From: Streptomyces seoulensis
Lineage (GTDB): Bacteria; Actinomycetota; Actinomycetes; Streptomycetales; Streptomycetaceae
Direction of reading: 5' to 3'
NCBI RefSeq assembly: GCF_004328625.1
Contig: NZ_CP032229.1
Location: 558,001-622,000, forward strand
Length of the DNA: 64,000 nt
Within the stretch, counting starts at the first letter, position 1, and each line of letters opens with the position of its first letter. The position numbers were made by a program, and so were the translations under genes. Of the stretch, positions 20,227 to 28,929 are shown piece by piece. Below the pieces are notes generated by a model. It searched no databases and had not been told where the DNA came from. It was given only the letters and a program-made list of their open reading frames with translations.

Positions 20227-21168
20227 ATGATCGATGCTAAGCAACTCGCCAAGAGGTACGGCGAGAAAACCGCCGTGGACGGCCTGGACTTCGTCGTGAA
20301 GCCCGGCACCGTGACGGGCTTCCTGGGACCCAACGGTGCGGGCAAGTCCACGACCATGCGCATGATCGTGGGGCTGGACGCCCCCACGAGCGGCACCGTC
20401 ACGGTGAACGGACGCCGCTACGAGCAGCACCGGGCACCCCTCCAGGAGGTCGGCACCCTTCTGGAGGCCAGGTCGATCCACCCCGGCCGCTCGGCGTACC
20501 AGCACCTCAGGGCGCTGGCGCTGACCCACGGCATCCCCCGCCGGCGCGTCGACGAGGTCATCGGCATCACCGGTCTGGGCAGCGTGGCCGGGAAGCGGGC
20601 CGGTGCCTTCTCGCTCGGCATGGGACAGCGGCTCGGCATCGCCGCGGCGCTGCTGGGCGACCCGCGGACCGTGATGCTGGACGAACCCGTCAACGGGCTG
20701 GACCCCGAGGGTGTGCTCTGGATCCGCAACCTGCTGACGTCGCTCGCGGCGGAGGGCCGCACGGTGTTCGTGTCCTCGCATCTGATGAGCGAAGTGGCTC
20801 TGGTGGCGGACCACTTGATCGTGATCGGGCGTGGCCGGATGCTGGCCGACACGACCGTGCGGGAGCTGGTGCGCGAGGCCGGCGGGAACACCGTACGGGT
20901 GGCGGCTCAGGACCCCGCGCGGCTGCGGGAGGTGCTGGCGGGGCCCGGGGTGGAGATCACCGGACAGGCCGGTGCGGAGGAGCTTCAGGTGACCGGGTTG
21001 TCGGCGCGCGACATCGGCCTGCGGGCGGCCGAGCACGGGATCGCCCTGTTCGAGCTGCATACGCGTCAGGTCTCGCTGGAGGAGGCGTTCATGGAACTGA
21101 CCAGGGACTCCGTCGAATATCAAGGCACCCCGGCCGAGGCTCTCGCGTCCACCGGGAGGCCGGCGTGA
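20227..21168 (+). CDS. ABC transporter ATP-binding protein
   Basis: A 313-residue ABC ATPase of the drug/bacteriocin-export (CcmA/BcrA-like) group. Walker A GPNGAGKST is near 38, the signature FSLGMGQRLGIAAALLG near 130, Walker B TVMLDEPVNGLDPEG near 150, and an H-loop SSHLM near 185. The C-terminal extension is typical of exporters. It is paired with a permease whose start overlaps its stop by 4 bp. ATG 20227 has only a weak upstream site. Confidence 0.92.
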   Translation: MIDAKQLAKRYGEKTAVDGLDFVVKPGTVTGFLGPNGAGKSTTMRMIVGLDAPTSGTVTVNGRRYEQHRAPLQEVGTLLEARSIHPGRSAYQHLRALALTHGIPRRRVDEVIGITGLGSVAGKRAGAFSLGMGQRLGIAAALLGDPRTVMLDEPVNGLDPEGVLWIRNLLTSLAAEGRTVFVSSHLMSEVALVADHLIVIGRGRMLADTTVRELVREAGGNTVRVAAQDPARLREVLAGPGVEITGQAGAEELQVTGLSARDIGLRAAEHGIALFELHTRQVSLEEAFMELTRDSVEYQGTPAEALASTGRPA

Positions 21169-22004
21169 GCACCCTCACCGCGGCCACCGAGACCCCGTCC
21201 GCCGCGAGCGGCCGTCCTGCCTACCGCGTCACCGGACGCCGTGTCCTCGCCTCGGAGTGGGCCAAACTCTTCTCCCTGCGCTCTTCCTGGATCGTCCTCG
21301 GACTGAGCCTGTTGTTCGTCGTCGGCTTCGGACTGATCGCCGCGCTCCGCTACCGGTCCGGGATCGGCTCCGGGCAGATCAACCAGGACTTCGCCCGGCA
21401 GAACGCCGTTGGCCTGTCCCTGTTCGGCACGAACTTCGCCCAGCTGGCCCTGGGTGTCCTCGGGGTGCTGGTCACCGCCGGGGAGTACTCCACTGGCATG
21501 ATCCGCTCGACGCTGGCCGCCGTGCCGCGCCGGCTCCCGGTGCTGTGGGCCAAGGCCGCCGTGACCGGGCTGGTCGCGCTGGTCGTCGCGACGGCGGGGG
21601 CGTTCGTGGCCTTCCTGTTCGGCAGCCGGATCGTCGCCGGTACGCCCGGGGCCATGGACTTCTCGCACGCGGGCGTCGTACGGAGTCTGCTGGGCGCCGG
21701 GCTCTACCTGTGCCTGGTCGCCGTGATCGGGACCGCGCTGGGTGCCCTCCTGCGCTCCGTGGCCGGCGCCATCTCGGCTCTGGTCGCCGCCCTGATGCTG
21801 ATCCCGGGCCTGATCACCCTGCTCCCGAGCGCGTGGCACGACGGCATCAGCCCCTACCTGCCCAGCAACGCGGGCGCGTCGATGTTCGCCGTCACCCGCG
21901 ACGCCACCACGCTGGCCCCCGGTACGGGCCTGCTGGTCCTCCTCGCCTGGACCGCGCTGACGCTGGCCGGTGCCGCCTGTCGCCTGCGGCGCGCCGACGC
22001 GTGA
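21165..22004 (+). CDS. ABC transporter permease
   Basis: A 279-residue ABC-2-type permease with about six membrane helices (for example SWIVLGLSLLFVVGFGLIAA near 40-60). The ETxK-like YSTGMIRSTLAAVPRR segment is typical of ABC2 membrane proteins. It begins at GTG 21165, overlapping the ATPase stop (GTGA), and is followed by a long hairpin terminator. The pair is a likely exporter of an unidentified compound. Confidence 0.9.
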   Translation: MSTLTAATETPSAASGRPAYRVTGRRVLASEWAKLFSLRSSWIVLGLSLLFVVGFGLIAALRYRSGIGSGQINQDFARQNAVGLSLFGTNFAQLALGVLGVLVTAGEYSTGMIRSTLAAVPRRLPVLWAKAAVTGLVALVVATAGAFVAFLFGSRIVAGTPGAMDFSHAGVVRSLLGAGLYLCLVAVIGTALGALLRSVAGAISALVAALMLIPGLITLLPSAWHDGISPYLPSNAGASMFAVTRDATTLAPGTGLLVLLAWTALTLAGAACRLRRADA

Positions 22005-22024
22005 ATTCCGCTGGGGCGAGCGGA

Positions 22025-22063
22025 TGTCAGGCACGGACCGGCGCGCCCGGTCCGTGCCTGACA
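22025..22063. terminator. Strong bidirectional hairpin terminator
   Basis: A perfect 17-bp stem (22025-22041 with 22047-22063; left arm TGTCAGGCACGGACCGG) closes on a 5-base loop. It lies between the convergent permease and M56 peptidase genes and should terminate both. Confidence 0.88.
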
Positions 22064-22072
22064 CGGAGGCCC

Positions 22073-23017
22073 CTACCCCGCGCCGGTCAACTGCCGGGCC
22101 GCGTACTCGACGTACTCGTGCAGCCCGTAAGCCGCCCCGAGAGCCGCCACCGCCGCGACCACCACTGTTCCCGCCAGGGCAGCGGCTCCGGCTCGGCGGG
22201 CGGTCCCGCGTGGGGCCGTCGGTTCGGGGAGGAGGAGCGCCTCGACACGCCGTGGCACGGGTCCGCGCGCCGCCGACAGCAGCGGGTAGCCGCCCCCACG
22301 ACCGGCGGGCGTCCCTGCCAGGGCCGCCCGTGCGATGGCCGCGGCCGTCTTCCTGCGGTCTCCAACGGCGCGGGCCGCCGCCTCGTCCGCCCAGCGCTCC
22401 AGGTGGAAGGCGAGCGGTGCGCGCAGCCCCCGGAGAGCCGGGTGGACCACGGTGGCGAGGTCGACGAGCGCCGACAGCAGGTGGTGGCGGCCGGCCAGAT
22501 GAGCCCGCTCGTGCGCGAGCAGCACCGCGCGTTCGCCCGGCCTCAGCGCCCGCACCGTCCCTGAGGTCATGACGACCCGGCCGGACCGCCCCCGGTACCC
22601 GGGAAGCGCGAAGGCGTCCACGTCGGCGACAGGGATCACGAGCAGATCCCCGTCCCCCGTGCCCTCACCGGCCATCCGCCAGGCGCGCCGCAGCAACGTA
22701 CGCTGTCGCACCCACCGGCGGAGCAGCAGCACGGCCTGGCCGAGCATGACCGCGCCCGCCGTGCAGGCGAACGGCACCACGGCAGGCCAGTCCGCGAGCA
22801 CCTGGGGCAAGGACATCCGCTCCAGAGCGGCGAGGAAGGGTACCTGGAACAGACCGGCCAGCGCCGCGATCGTGCTGCCCGCGAGGAGGACCGCCGCGCC
22901 CGTCAGTGCCCAGCACGCCTCGCGGGGCGGAAGGAGCAGGGCCAGACGACGGGCGAGCGGGGCGGCGCCCCAGGGAAACCCCAGGGCCGGCACCACCAGG
23001 ACCAGGAACCACGTCAC
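22073..23017 (-). CDS. M56-family metallopeptidase (BlaR1/MecR1-like)
   Basis: A 314-residue membrane zinc peptidase. N-terminal helices (residues 1-100) precede the catalytic motif LLAHERAHLAGRH (HExxH form, HERAH) near 165 and a downstream LERWADEAAA zinc-ligand motif near 205; a final helix is near 285-305. It lacks a penicillin-binding sensor domain. The GTG start overlaps the blaI stop by 4 bp. The pair should work as a sensor protease that inactivates its repressor. Confidence 0.9.
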   Translation of the reverse strand: MTWFLVLVVPALGFPWGAAPLARRLALLLPPREACWALTGAAVLLAGSTIAALAGLFQVPFLAALERMSLPQVLADWPAVVPFACTAGAVMLGQAVLLLRRWVRQRTLLRRAWRMAGEGTGDGDLLVIPVADVDAFALPGYRGRSGRVVMTSGTVRALRPGERAVLLAHERAHLAGRHHLLSALVDLATVVHPALRGLRAPLAFHLERWADEAAARAVGDRRKTAAAIARAALAGTPAGRGGGYPLLSAARGPVPRRVEALLLPEPTAPRGTARRAGAAALAGTVVVAAVAALGAAYGLHEYVEYAARQLTGAG

Positions 23018-23397
23018 TCGGGGTCGGACTCCGCTTCGAGGAGCAGGCGTCGCAGGGTCTCCTCGTCATCCTCGGACAGGGAGGACACGAACCGTTTGAG
23101 GACCAGATCGCGGGCGGGTTCGCTCTCCAGTTCGCGGCGCATCCGGTCGGCGACCAGCCCCGCCGCGTCCTCCACCGGTTCGTAGGCGAAGCCGCGTCCC
23201 GCAGGGGTGCGGCGCAGGACGCCCTTCTCGAAGAGACGGGTCAGGGTGGTGGCCATGGTGGTCCTGGCCAGCCCCTGGTCGAGCGCCGCGTTGACCTCCT
23301 GCGCGGTCAGCGGCTTGCCGGCCGCCCACAGCACGGCCAGTACGTCCGCGGCCAGCTCGCCGTGGGCGCGCCTCTCCTCCCGACGCTTGTCCGGCAT
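23014..23397 (-). CDS. BlaI/MecI/CopY-family transcriptional repressor
   Basis: A 127-residue winged-helix repressor. The DNA-binding segment is KPLTAQEVNAALDQGLARTT followed by MATTLTRLFEKGVLRRTPAG; the C-terminal half is the dimerisation domain. It is coupled to the downstream M56 peptidase gene. In its own 77-bp upstream gap I do not see the palindrome found upstream of dedA, so autoregulation is not demonstrated. Confidence 0.92.
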   Translation of the reverse strand: MPDKRREERRAHGELAADVLAVLWAAGKPLTAQEVNAALDQGLARTTMATTLTRLFEKGVLRRTPAGRGFAYEPVEDAAGLVADRMRRELESEPARDLVLKRFVSSLSEDDEETLRRLLLEAESDPE

Positions 23398-23474
23398 TCT
23401 CTCCCCGTCCTCGGGCCCGCAGTATTTTCAGACAGCCAACGTACCGTCCTCCCGGCGCCGGCCCGTCTCCGGCC

Positions 23475-24773
23475 TCATGGGTGGGGATGCCCGTTCGCGC
23501 CGGCCAGGTCGCGCGGGGTGAGCGGGTTCATGGCGGTCACGTCACGCGATGCCAGGGAGAAGCCCTGCCAGTGCACCGGCATCGGCTGCTGGTCCTCGTC
23601 CCGGGCGATGTGGTGGAAGCCGATGTTCACCCAGGTGATCGGGTGGGTCAGCGTCTCCCCGTTCACGAACCTGTCCACGCTGGTGGGACTGCCGTTCGGG
23701 CACCCCGGGTTGTCGCTCGCGTACTGCTCGCACGCCTTGTACTGGGTGAAGAACACGTCGTGCCTGGTGTACGGCCGCCCGGGGTGCTTCTGGCTGGCGC
23801 CGGGCACGATCTCGTACGAGCGGGGGTGGCCGTCCTTGTTCTTGCCGGCGGTGCTCACCACCCGCCACCAGCGCATGTCGGTGCGGTCACCGCTGAGTTC
23901 CTTGGTGATCGGCGTGCGGCGGGTGCTGGTGGTCGGGCTGCCCCGGCCGCTGGGCGCGGTGACCTTGGAGTCGTACTGCTCGGCCTTGGTCCTGGTGGAG
24001 CCGTCCAGGGCGAAGTCCAGCCGCCAGAAGACGTTGTGGGCGTGGCTCTCGGCCTTGGCCTGGGAGCCCTTGCCGATGGGCCAGCCCCGGGTGTCGCCGC
24101 CGTCGAAGTCGTAGGGCGAAAGGCTGCCGGTGGCACCGACGTTGGAGCTGATGGTGCCGTCGGAGGCGAAGCGCCACTCGGTGATGTATTCGTACCACGA
24201 CGCCTTGTTGACGGTGTAGACCAGCAGGTCCTTGCCCTGGGCCGTGTAGAGGTGACCGTTGCCGTCGGTGCTGGCGTCGTTGTTGAGCCGGTAGGCGTGA
24301 CCCCGGGCGCGGGTGGTGACACACAGGCCCGCGACGGTGCCCCGGTCGGGGACCTTGACGGACTTGATGGTGCCGCCGGGGCATTCGTCGGGGCGCAGCT
24401 TCTGCAGCTGCTGCCCGAAGTCGGTGCCGGTGACGTCGTCGTACTCGGCCTCGCCGTCGTCGTAGGGCACATGGACCTGGGCGAGGCGGGCGCCGGCGAG
24501 GACGCGGATGGGCTTGGCCTCGCCCTTGGGCTGGTAGCCGACCTTGTCCAGGACCAGGCCGGAGAACGTGTTGTAGTGCCAGCACATGCGCCAGGTGGTG
24601 CCGCCGTCGAGGGTCTGCTCGATCTTGTAGGCACTGCTGCAGTCGGCCGGGGCGGCAGCGGCGGACGCGGGGCTCGCCAGGGCGGCCGGTGAGCCGAGGA
24701 GGGCGATGGCCGAGAGGAGCGCCGCTGCCCGGTTTCGGGCATGCCGGAGTGTGGTGCCGTACGGGACCTGCAT
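23475..24773 (-). CDS. Secreted copper amine oxidase catalytic-domain protein
   Basis: A 432-residue exported protein (signal peptide 1-38, ending SPASAAAA). Its sequence matches the catalytic beta-sandwich domain of copper amine oxidases, which oxidise primary amines to aldehydes with a copper/topaquinone centre. HAH at 244-246 matches the HxH copper ligands; HPRSYEIVPG, TRHDVFFTQY and WVNIGFHHIARDED (third copper His) follow. The topaquinone motif is usually NYD/EY; here it is WYEY (193-196), so Tyr194 is kept but the preceding Asn is Trp. The enzyme family normally has 640 or more residues; the N-terminal domains appear to be encoded by the gene just upstream. Confidence 0.82.
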   Translation of the reverse strand: MQVPYGTTLRHARNRAAALLSAIALLGSPAALASPASAAAAPADCSSAYKIEQTLDGGTTWRMCWHYNTFSGLVLDKVGYQPKGEAKPIRVLAGARLAQVHVPYDDGEAEYDDVTGTDFGQQLQKLRPDECPGGTIKSVKVPDRGTVAGLCVTTRARGHAYRLNNDASTDGNGHLYTAQGKDLLVYTVNKASWYEYITEWRFASDGTISSNVGATGSLSPYDFDGGDTRGWPIGKGSQAKAESHAHNVFWRLDFALDGSTRTKAEQYDSKVTAPSGRGSPTTSTRRTPITKELSGDRTDMRWWRVVSTAGKNKDGHPRSYEIVPGASQKHPGRPYTRHDVFFTQYKACEQYASDNPGCPNGSPTSVDRFVNGETLTHPITWVNIGFHHIARDEDQQPMPVHWQGFSLASRDVTAMNPLTPRDLAGANGHPHP

Positions 24774-24808
24774 GGGTGGTCGGCTCCTTCGCCGAAGGGA
24801 GAGGGGGA

Positions 24809-25585
24809 TCAGCCGAGACGGCCGACGGAGCGGGCGCTGAGGTCGACGACGAAGGCCCGGGTGTCGATCCAGGGGCCGTTCTTGACCTTGGCCACGACCT
24901 GGAGGCAGCGGTGCTCGCCGCACGTCTCGAGGGTGGCGGGCAGGCGCTCGACGGTGTCCTTGCGGAAGACGAATCCGCTGAGGTCGAGTTCCGAGGGTCC
25001 GGTGAGGTCCTTCCCGGTGGCCTTCCGGTAGTCCTGCTTGAGTCCCTTGCCGTGCGGGTCGGCGATCAACACGCGGGCTGCTTCGGTGAGTTCCTCGCGG
25101 CTGGGCGGTGGCTGCACATGCCGGGCGGTGGCCGTGGCGGTGACCTTGCCGGTCCCCAGGTCCACCGTCCTGGTGGTGGTGACGTTCGCCTTGTAGTCGT
25201 AGTAGATGATCTCCGCCCGTCGGACTCCCTTGCCCGTCGGGTCCTCGGCGAGGTTGGTGGCGACGCGCTGTGGGCCCCGGTCGCCCTCGACGTCGCGCGC
25301 GGAGGCGCTCATGCCGCTGCCGCGCAGGGCGATCGCCTCGGCGCGCGCGGTCTCGGCGTCGGTGAGCGGGTCGCTCCCGACGCCGTGCTCCTTCTCCCGG
25401 GGCGGGGCCTCGACCTTGCCCGCGGGGGCCACGGCGTCCTGGCTCGCGGTGCCCGCCGGTTCGCTGCTCACCCCCGGGTCCGGCTGATTCGGCAGCGTGA
25501 CGGCTAACAGCAGAGCCGTCGCGGCCACGGCGAGCGATCCACCCGCCACGACCTTGCCGAGATGACGTTCGACAACGTGCCGCAC
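24809..25585 (-). CDS. Anchored protein resembling N-terminal domains of copper amine oxidase
   Basis: A 258-residue protein with one N-terminal hydrophobic segment (residues ~9-28, KVVAGGSLAVAATALLLAVT). The rest looks like the small N2/N3 domains of copper amine oxidases (DPLTDAETARAEAIA; AEIIYYDYKANVTTTRTVDL; DLSGFVFRKDTVERLP). GTG 25585 is preferred, with AGGAGG five bases upstream. It ends 35 bp before the catalytic-domain gene on the same strand, so the two probably form a two-subunit oxidase; family assignment of this half is less certain. Confidence 0.6.
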   Translation of the reverse strand: MRHVVERHLGKVVAGGSLAVAATALLLAVTLPNQPDPGVSSEPAGTASQDAVAPAGKVEAPPREKEHGVGSDPLTDAETARAEAIALRGSGMSASARDVEGDRGPQRVATNLAEDPTGKGVRRAEIIYYDYKANVTTTRTVDLGTGKVTATATARHVQPPPSREELTEAARVLIADPHGKGLKQDYRKATGKDLTGPSELDLSGFVFRKDTVERLPATLETCGEHRCLQVVAKVKNGPWIDTRAFVVDLSARSVGRLG

Positions 25586-25717
25586 ATGATCCTCCTGTCC
25601 GACTCGGCACTCCTTGTCGCGGATGTGCCGACGGTGCATTCAGGCGGATAGACGGGCACAGCCGCCGAGGCGTTGCCTGCCGGTGCGGATTGGGCCGGGA
25701 ATTCGCCAGCGAAGGGG

Positions 25718-27202
25718 TCAGCGGTCAACTGGCGTGGAGCAGGCGGCTACTTCGCCGCTCGTAGCCGCGAACTCCATCCCCGCATCGGTGCCGTTGGCGG
25801 ACCTGCCGGACCTCGCCAGCAGCCGGTACAGCGTGGCCGGTACGGCGAGTCCGACGATCCAGGACACGTCCGCGCCGCCGAGCGGGGCGACCAGGGGGCC
25901 GGCGTAGAACGAGGTTGCCAGGAAGGGGAGTTGGGCCAGGACACCGACCGTGTAGACGATCAGGGCGTCGGCGCGCCAGGCGCCGTAGCGGCCGTGCGGG
26001 TCGAAGAGGGCGGGGATGTCGTAACGCTCGCGGGAGATCAGGTAGTAGTCCACGAGGTTGATGGCCGACCAGGGGGTGAAGAAGGTCAGCAGGAACAGCA
26101 GGAAGTCCTTGAACGAGACGAGGAAGCTGCCCTTGCCGAGAAGCGCCATCGCGGTGCCGGTCACCATGATCACGGCGATGTACGCGGCCCGGCCGCGCGG
26201 CGACAGCGTCCGCCGGCCACGGAAGCCGCTGATCCCCGTGACCATGGAGATGAAGCCGCCGTAGGTGTTGAGGACGTTGATGGTGAGCTTGCCCAGGGCG
26301 ATGACGAAGTACAGCAGCGACGCGGCCAGCCCGGCGCCGCCGAGCGAGACGACGTAACCGACCTGGTCGTCGAAGAACCGCTCCCCCGCACTCGCCGCCA
26401 CCAGCACGCCGAACGTCATGGACCACTGGGAGCCGAGCGCCGAGCCGGACAGGGTCCACCAGAAGGTCGCCCGCGCACTGGTCGTACGCGGCAGATAGCG
26501 CGAGTAGTCGGCGACGTACGGGCCGAAGGCGAGCTGCCAGGAGGCGGACAGCGACATGGTCAGCAGGAACATCGGCAGCGAGAAGTGGGCGTCGCCGAGG
26601 AGCGCGCCCAGGTCGACGCGGTCGAGCAGCCGGATGCCCAGGAAGACGAACGCGAGGGCGCAGACGACGCTCGCGACGCGGCCGACGACGTGGATGACGC
26701 GGTAGCCGACCGCGGCCACGACGGCGGTGAGCACCGCGAAGGCGATGATGCCCGTGGTGTCGCCGGTGTGGGTGAGGCGGGCGGTGGCCTGCCCGGCGAG
26801 CACGCTGCCGCTCGCGAAGAACCCGATGTACATCAGGATGACCAGGAACAGCGGCACGGCGGCACCCCGTACGCCGAACTGCGCCCGCGACTGGATCATC
26901 TGCGGGAGTCCGAGCCTCGGGCCCTGCGCGGAGTGCAGCGCCATGACCGCGCCGCCCAGCAGGTTGCCGGCGACGAGCCCCACGAGCGACCAGACGACAT
27001 CACCGCCGAAGACGACGGCGAGGGCGCCGGTGACGATGGCGGTGATCTGGAGGTTCGCCCCGAGCCAGAGCGTGAACTGACTGAACGCCCGGCCGTGTCG
27101 CTCACCGTCCGGCACCACGTCGATGGAATGCCGCTCGATCACACCACCGGGGCTGCCCTTGGTGCGCGCGTCCGTCTGCTCGTCACGACCGGCCCTGTCC
27201 AT
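25718..27202 (-). CDS. NCS1-family nucleobase/allantoin-type permease
   Basis: A 494-residue, about 12-helix cation symporter of the purine-cytosine permease/NCS1 family. It shows FTLWLGANLQITAIVTGALA near 42-60, GPRLGLPQMIQSRAQFGVRG near 95-115, and FLLTFFTPWSAINLVDYYLI near 380. Substrates in the family include cytosine, hydantoins, allantoin and thiamine; which one cannot be read here. ATG 27202 has GGAGGG six bases upstream. It precedes the amine oxidase pair in the same direction, hinting at a nitrogen-scavenging context. Confidence 0.88.
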   Translation of the reverse strand: MDRAGRDEQTDARTKGSPGGVIERHSIDVVPDGERHGRAFSQFTLWLGANLQITAIVTGALAVVFGGDVVWSLVGLVAGNLLGGAVMALHSAQGPRLGLPQMIQSRAQFGVRGAAVPLFLVILMYIGFFASGSVLAGQATARLTHTGDTTGIIAFAVLTAVVAAVGYRVIHVVGRVASVVCALAFVFLGIRLLDRVDLGALLGDAHFSLPMFLLTMSLSASWQLAFGPYVADYSRYLPRTTSARATFWWTLSGSALGSQWSMTFGVLVAASAGERFFDDQVGYVVSLGGAGLAASLLYFVIALGKLTINVLNTYGGFISMVTGISGFRGRRTLSPRGRAAYIAVIMVTGTAMALLGKGSFLVSFKDFLLFLLTFFTPWSAINLVDYYLISRERYDIPALFDPHGRYGAWRADALIVYTVGVLAQLPFLATSFYAGPLVAPLGGADVSWIVGLAVPATLYRLLARSGRSANGTDAGMEFAATSGEVAACSTPVDR

Positions 27203-27230
27203 CGTCCGCCCTCCGCGCTCACCCACCGCC

Positions 27231-27248
27231 CTGCATATTGGTATGCAG
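27231..27248. promoter_or_regulatory. 18-bp perfect palindrome in NCS1 permease promoter
   Basis: CTGCATA-TTGG-TATGCAG is a perfect 7-4-7 inverted repeat, AT-rich against the local GC background, 29 bp upstream of the permease start on its coding strand. Position and symmetry fit an operator for a dimeric repressor such as a GntR-family protein. No cognate regulator is encoded next to it. Confidence 0.65.
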
Positions 27249-27333
27249 ACTCTGGCTCACTGAATGATTTGTCAATACCCTGCCGACCGGGCGGAGGCCG
27301 GTTCGCGGGTGGGGGCACGGATGCCGGTCCGGG

Positions 27334-27801
27334 CTAGTCCCGCGCCACCGTGCGAGCCAGGATTCCGAGGGTGGCGCGGAGGCCGGCTTCCGGGATGACG
27401 GGGAAGATGCCCGCCTTGCGGTACTTGTCGTCGATCTGGCTCCAGTCGTAGTACGAAGTGACCAGCGTGCCGGACTCGTTGGGGGTGAGGCGGTAGCCGT
27501 AGAGGTGGCGGATGGGCGGCTGGATGGTGCCCGAGATCGTCCATTCCAGGAGGGTGTCGGGCTCGTAGCGGGTGATGATCACGGTCACGTCGTAGCGGCC
27601 CATGGGGAGGTCTCCGAGCGCCTCCCGGTCCATGTGGACGACGAACTCGTCCCCCACGGCGTTCACCGGGTCGCCCTCCGCGGACTGGAGCATTCCGGAG
27701 CTGTCGATGGCCACATGGCCCTGCGGGGAGCGCAGCACATCGAAGATCGTCGCGGGGGAGGCGGCCAGCTGGCGCGTGACTTCAAATCGTTCCGTCGTCA
27801 T
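27334..27801 (-). CDS. SRPBCC-family protein
   Basis: A 155-residue START/Bet v1-like ligand-binding protein. It opens TTERFEVTRQLAASPATIFD and contains RYEPDTLLEWTISGTIQPPI and TLVTSYYDWSQID, typical of the polyketide-cyclase/AHSA1-like group. The ligand is unknown. ATG 27801 is preceded by GAGGG. Confidence 0.85.
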   Translation of the reverse strand: MTTERFEVTRQLAASPATIFDVLRSPQGHVAIDSSGMLQSAEGDPVNAVGDEFVVHMDREALGDLPMGRYDVTVIITRYEPDTLLEWTISGTIQPPIRHLYGYRLTPNESGTLVTSYYDWSQIDDKYRKAGIFPVIPEAGLRATLGILARTVARD

Positions 27802-27872
27802 ACTTCACCCTCGCACGCCCGCCCTGGTCAGCCCGCGGTGGGGGAATCCGGCGCGCGCCCTACGCTGGTCCG

Positions 27873-28394
27873 GTGCGCACCGTGGAACTGCTGCCCGACG
27901 AGGCGACCGAGGAGCGGGTGCGGCGGGTCTGGGGACGGCTCGCGGAGCTGGGGATGCCCAGCCTGGCCGGCCACCGGCACCCGACGAACCGGCCACACCT
28001 CACGCTGACGACGGCGTCCGAGCTGCCGTGGGACGCACGGCCCTCGCTGACGGAGGCGCTCTCGGTACTCCCCCTGCCCTTGCGGCTGGCGGGGACGCTT
28101 CGGTTCGAGGGGCGAACTTCGACACTGGCGTGGGGAGTTGTGCCCGAGGCCGGGCTGGCCGCCTTGCAGCGGCAGGTGTGGGAGCTGCTGCCCGGGGCCG
28201 GGAATCCGCTCTTCGAGCCGGAGAACTGGGTGCCTCACCTCAGCCTCGGCCGGACGCGGTCGGGACCCGGCTCATGGCCCACGGAACTTCTGCCCGCCGA
28301 GCTGTCCGACCCTTGGGAGGGAGCGTTCGTATCGGCGCGGAGCTACGACAGCGAGCTGCGGACCGTGGAGGGCCTCGCCCAGCCGCCCGCCTGA
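27873..28394 (+). CDS. 2'-5' RNA ligase family protein
   Basis: A 173-residue 2H-phosphoesterase. Two HxT/SxL motifs are present, HLTL near residue 44 and HLSL near 122, which provide the catalytic histidines of this superfamily (2'-5' RNA ligase/cyclic phosphodiesterase). It starts at GTG 27873 with no clear ribosome-binding site, so a leaderless transcript is possible. The stop is 130 bp before the FKBP gene on the same strand. Confidence 0.85.
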   Translation: MRTVELLPDEATEERVRRVWGRLAELGMPSLAGHRHPTNRPHLTLTTASELPWDARPSLTEALSVLPLPLRLAGTLRFEGRTSTLAWGVVPEAGLAALQRQVWELLPGAGNPLFEPENWVPHLSLGRTRSGPGSWPTELLPAELSDPWEGAFVSARSYDSELRTVEGLAQPPA

Positions 28395-28524
28395 CCGGCG
28401 GAGGGCCGGGCTCGCGTGCCGCGCCCTCGGTAGCGTGACCATCGGATATGTGGAGCGTCCACATGGCCGGCCGGCCCGCGCGACGGGCTTTCGGCGAACA
28501 GTGGCGAAGAGTGATGAGGTTGCG

Positions 28525-28929
28525 GTGAGCGAACTGACGAAGCCCGAGGTCGACGTCCCAGAGGGCGATGCTCCTGCCGAGCTGACCGTCCGGGATCTGG
28601 TGGTCGGGGACGGGCCCGAGGTCAAGCCGGGCATGGTGGTCCGGGTCCACTACGTCGGGGTGGCCTTCGCGTCCGGGAAGGAGTTCGACGCCTCCTGGGA
28701 CCGGGGAGAGCCGTACAAGTTCGCCCTGGGCAGCGGCAAGGTCATCAAGGGCTGGGACCGGGGCGTGCGGGGGATGAGGGTCGGCGGCCGGCGCGAGATC
28801 ATCGTCCCGCCGCGCCTCGGGTACGGCAATCAGTCGCCGTCTCCCATGATCCCGCCGGGCTCCACCCTGGTCTTCGTGGTGGACCTGCTGGATGTGTACT
28901 CCGGCCCGACCGGGTGGAGCAAGGGCTAG
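28525..28929 (+). CDS. FKBP-type peptidyl-prolyl isomerase
   Basis: A 134-residue FK506-binding-protein-type isomerase catalysing cis-trans isomerisation of prolyl bonds in the cytoplasm. Core motifs: VRVHYVGVAFASGKEFDASW, FALGSGKVIKGWDRGVRGMR, REIIVPPRLGYGNQS, and GSTLVFVVDLLDV. GTG 28525 is supported by GAGG five bases upstream and by the family start (SELTKPEVDVPEG). Its TAG stop (28927-28929) lies inside the CTAG target duplication of an IS481-family insertion, so the protein is intact although the gene is cut off from its original downstream sequence. Confidence 0.93.
   Translation: MSELTKPEVDVPEGDAPAELTVRDLVVGDGPEVKPGMVVRVHYVGVAFASGKEFDASWDRGEPYKFALGSGKVIKGWDRGVRGMRVGGRREIIVPPRLGYGNQSPSPMIPPGSTLVFVVDLLDVYSGPTGWSKG

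Noticed and set aside
23398..23474. A BlaI autoregulatory operator in front of the repressor gene.
   Set aside because: The 77-bp gap has no copy of the TAC/GTA palindrome found upstream of dedA and no other clear inverted repeat.
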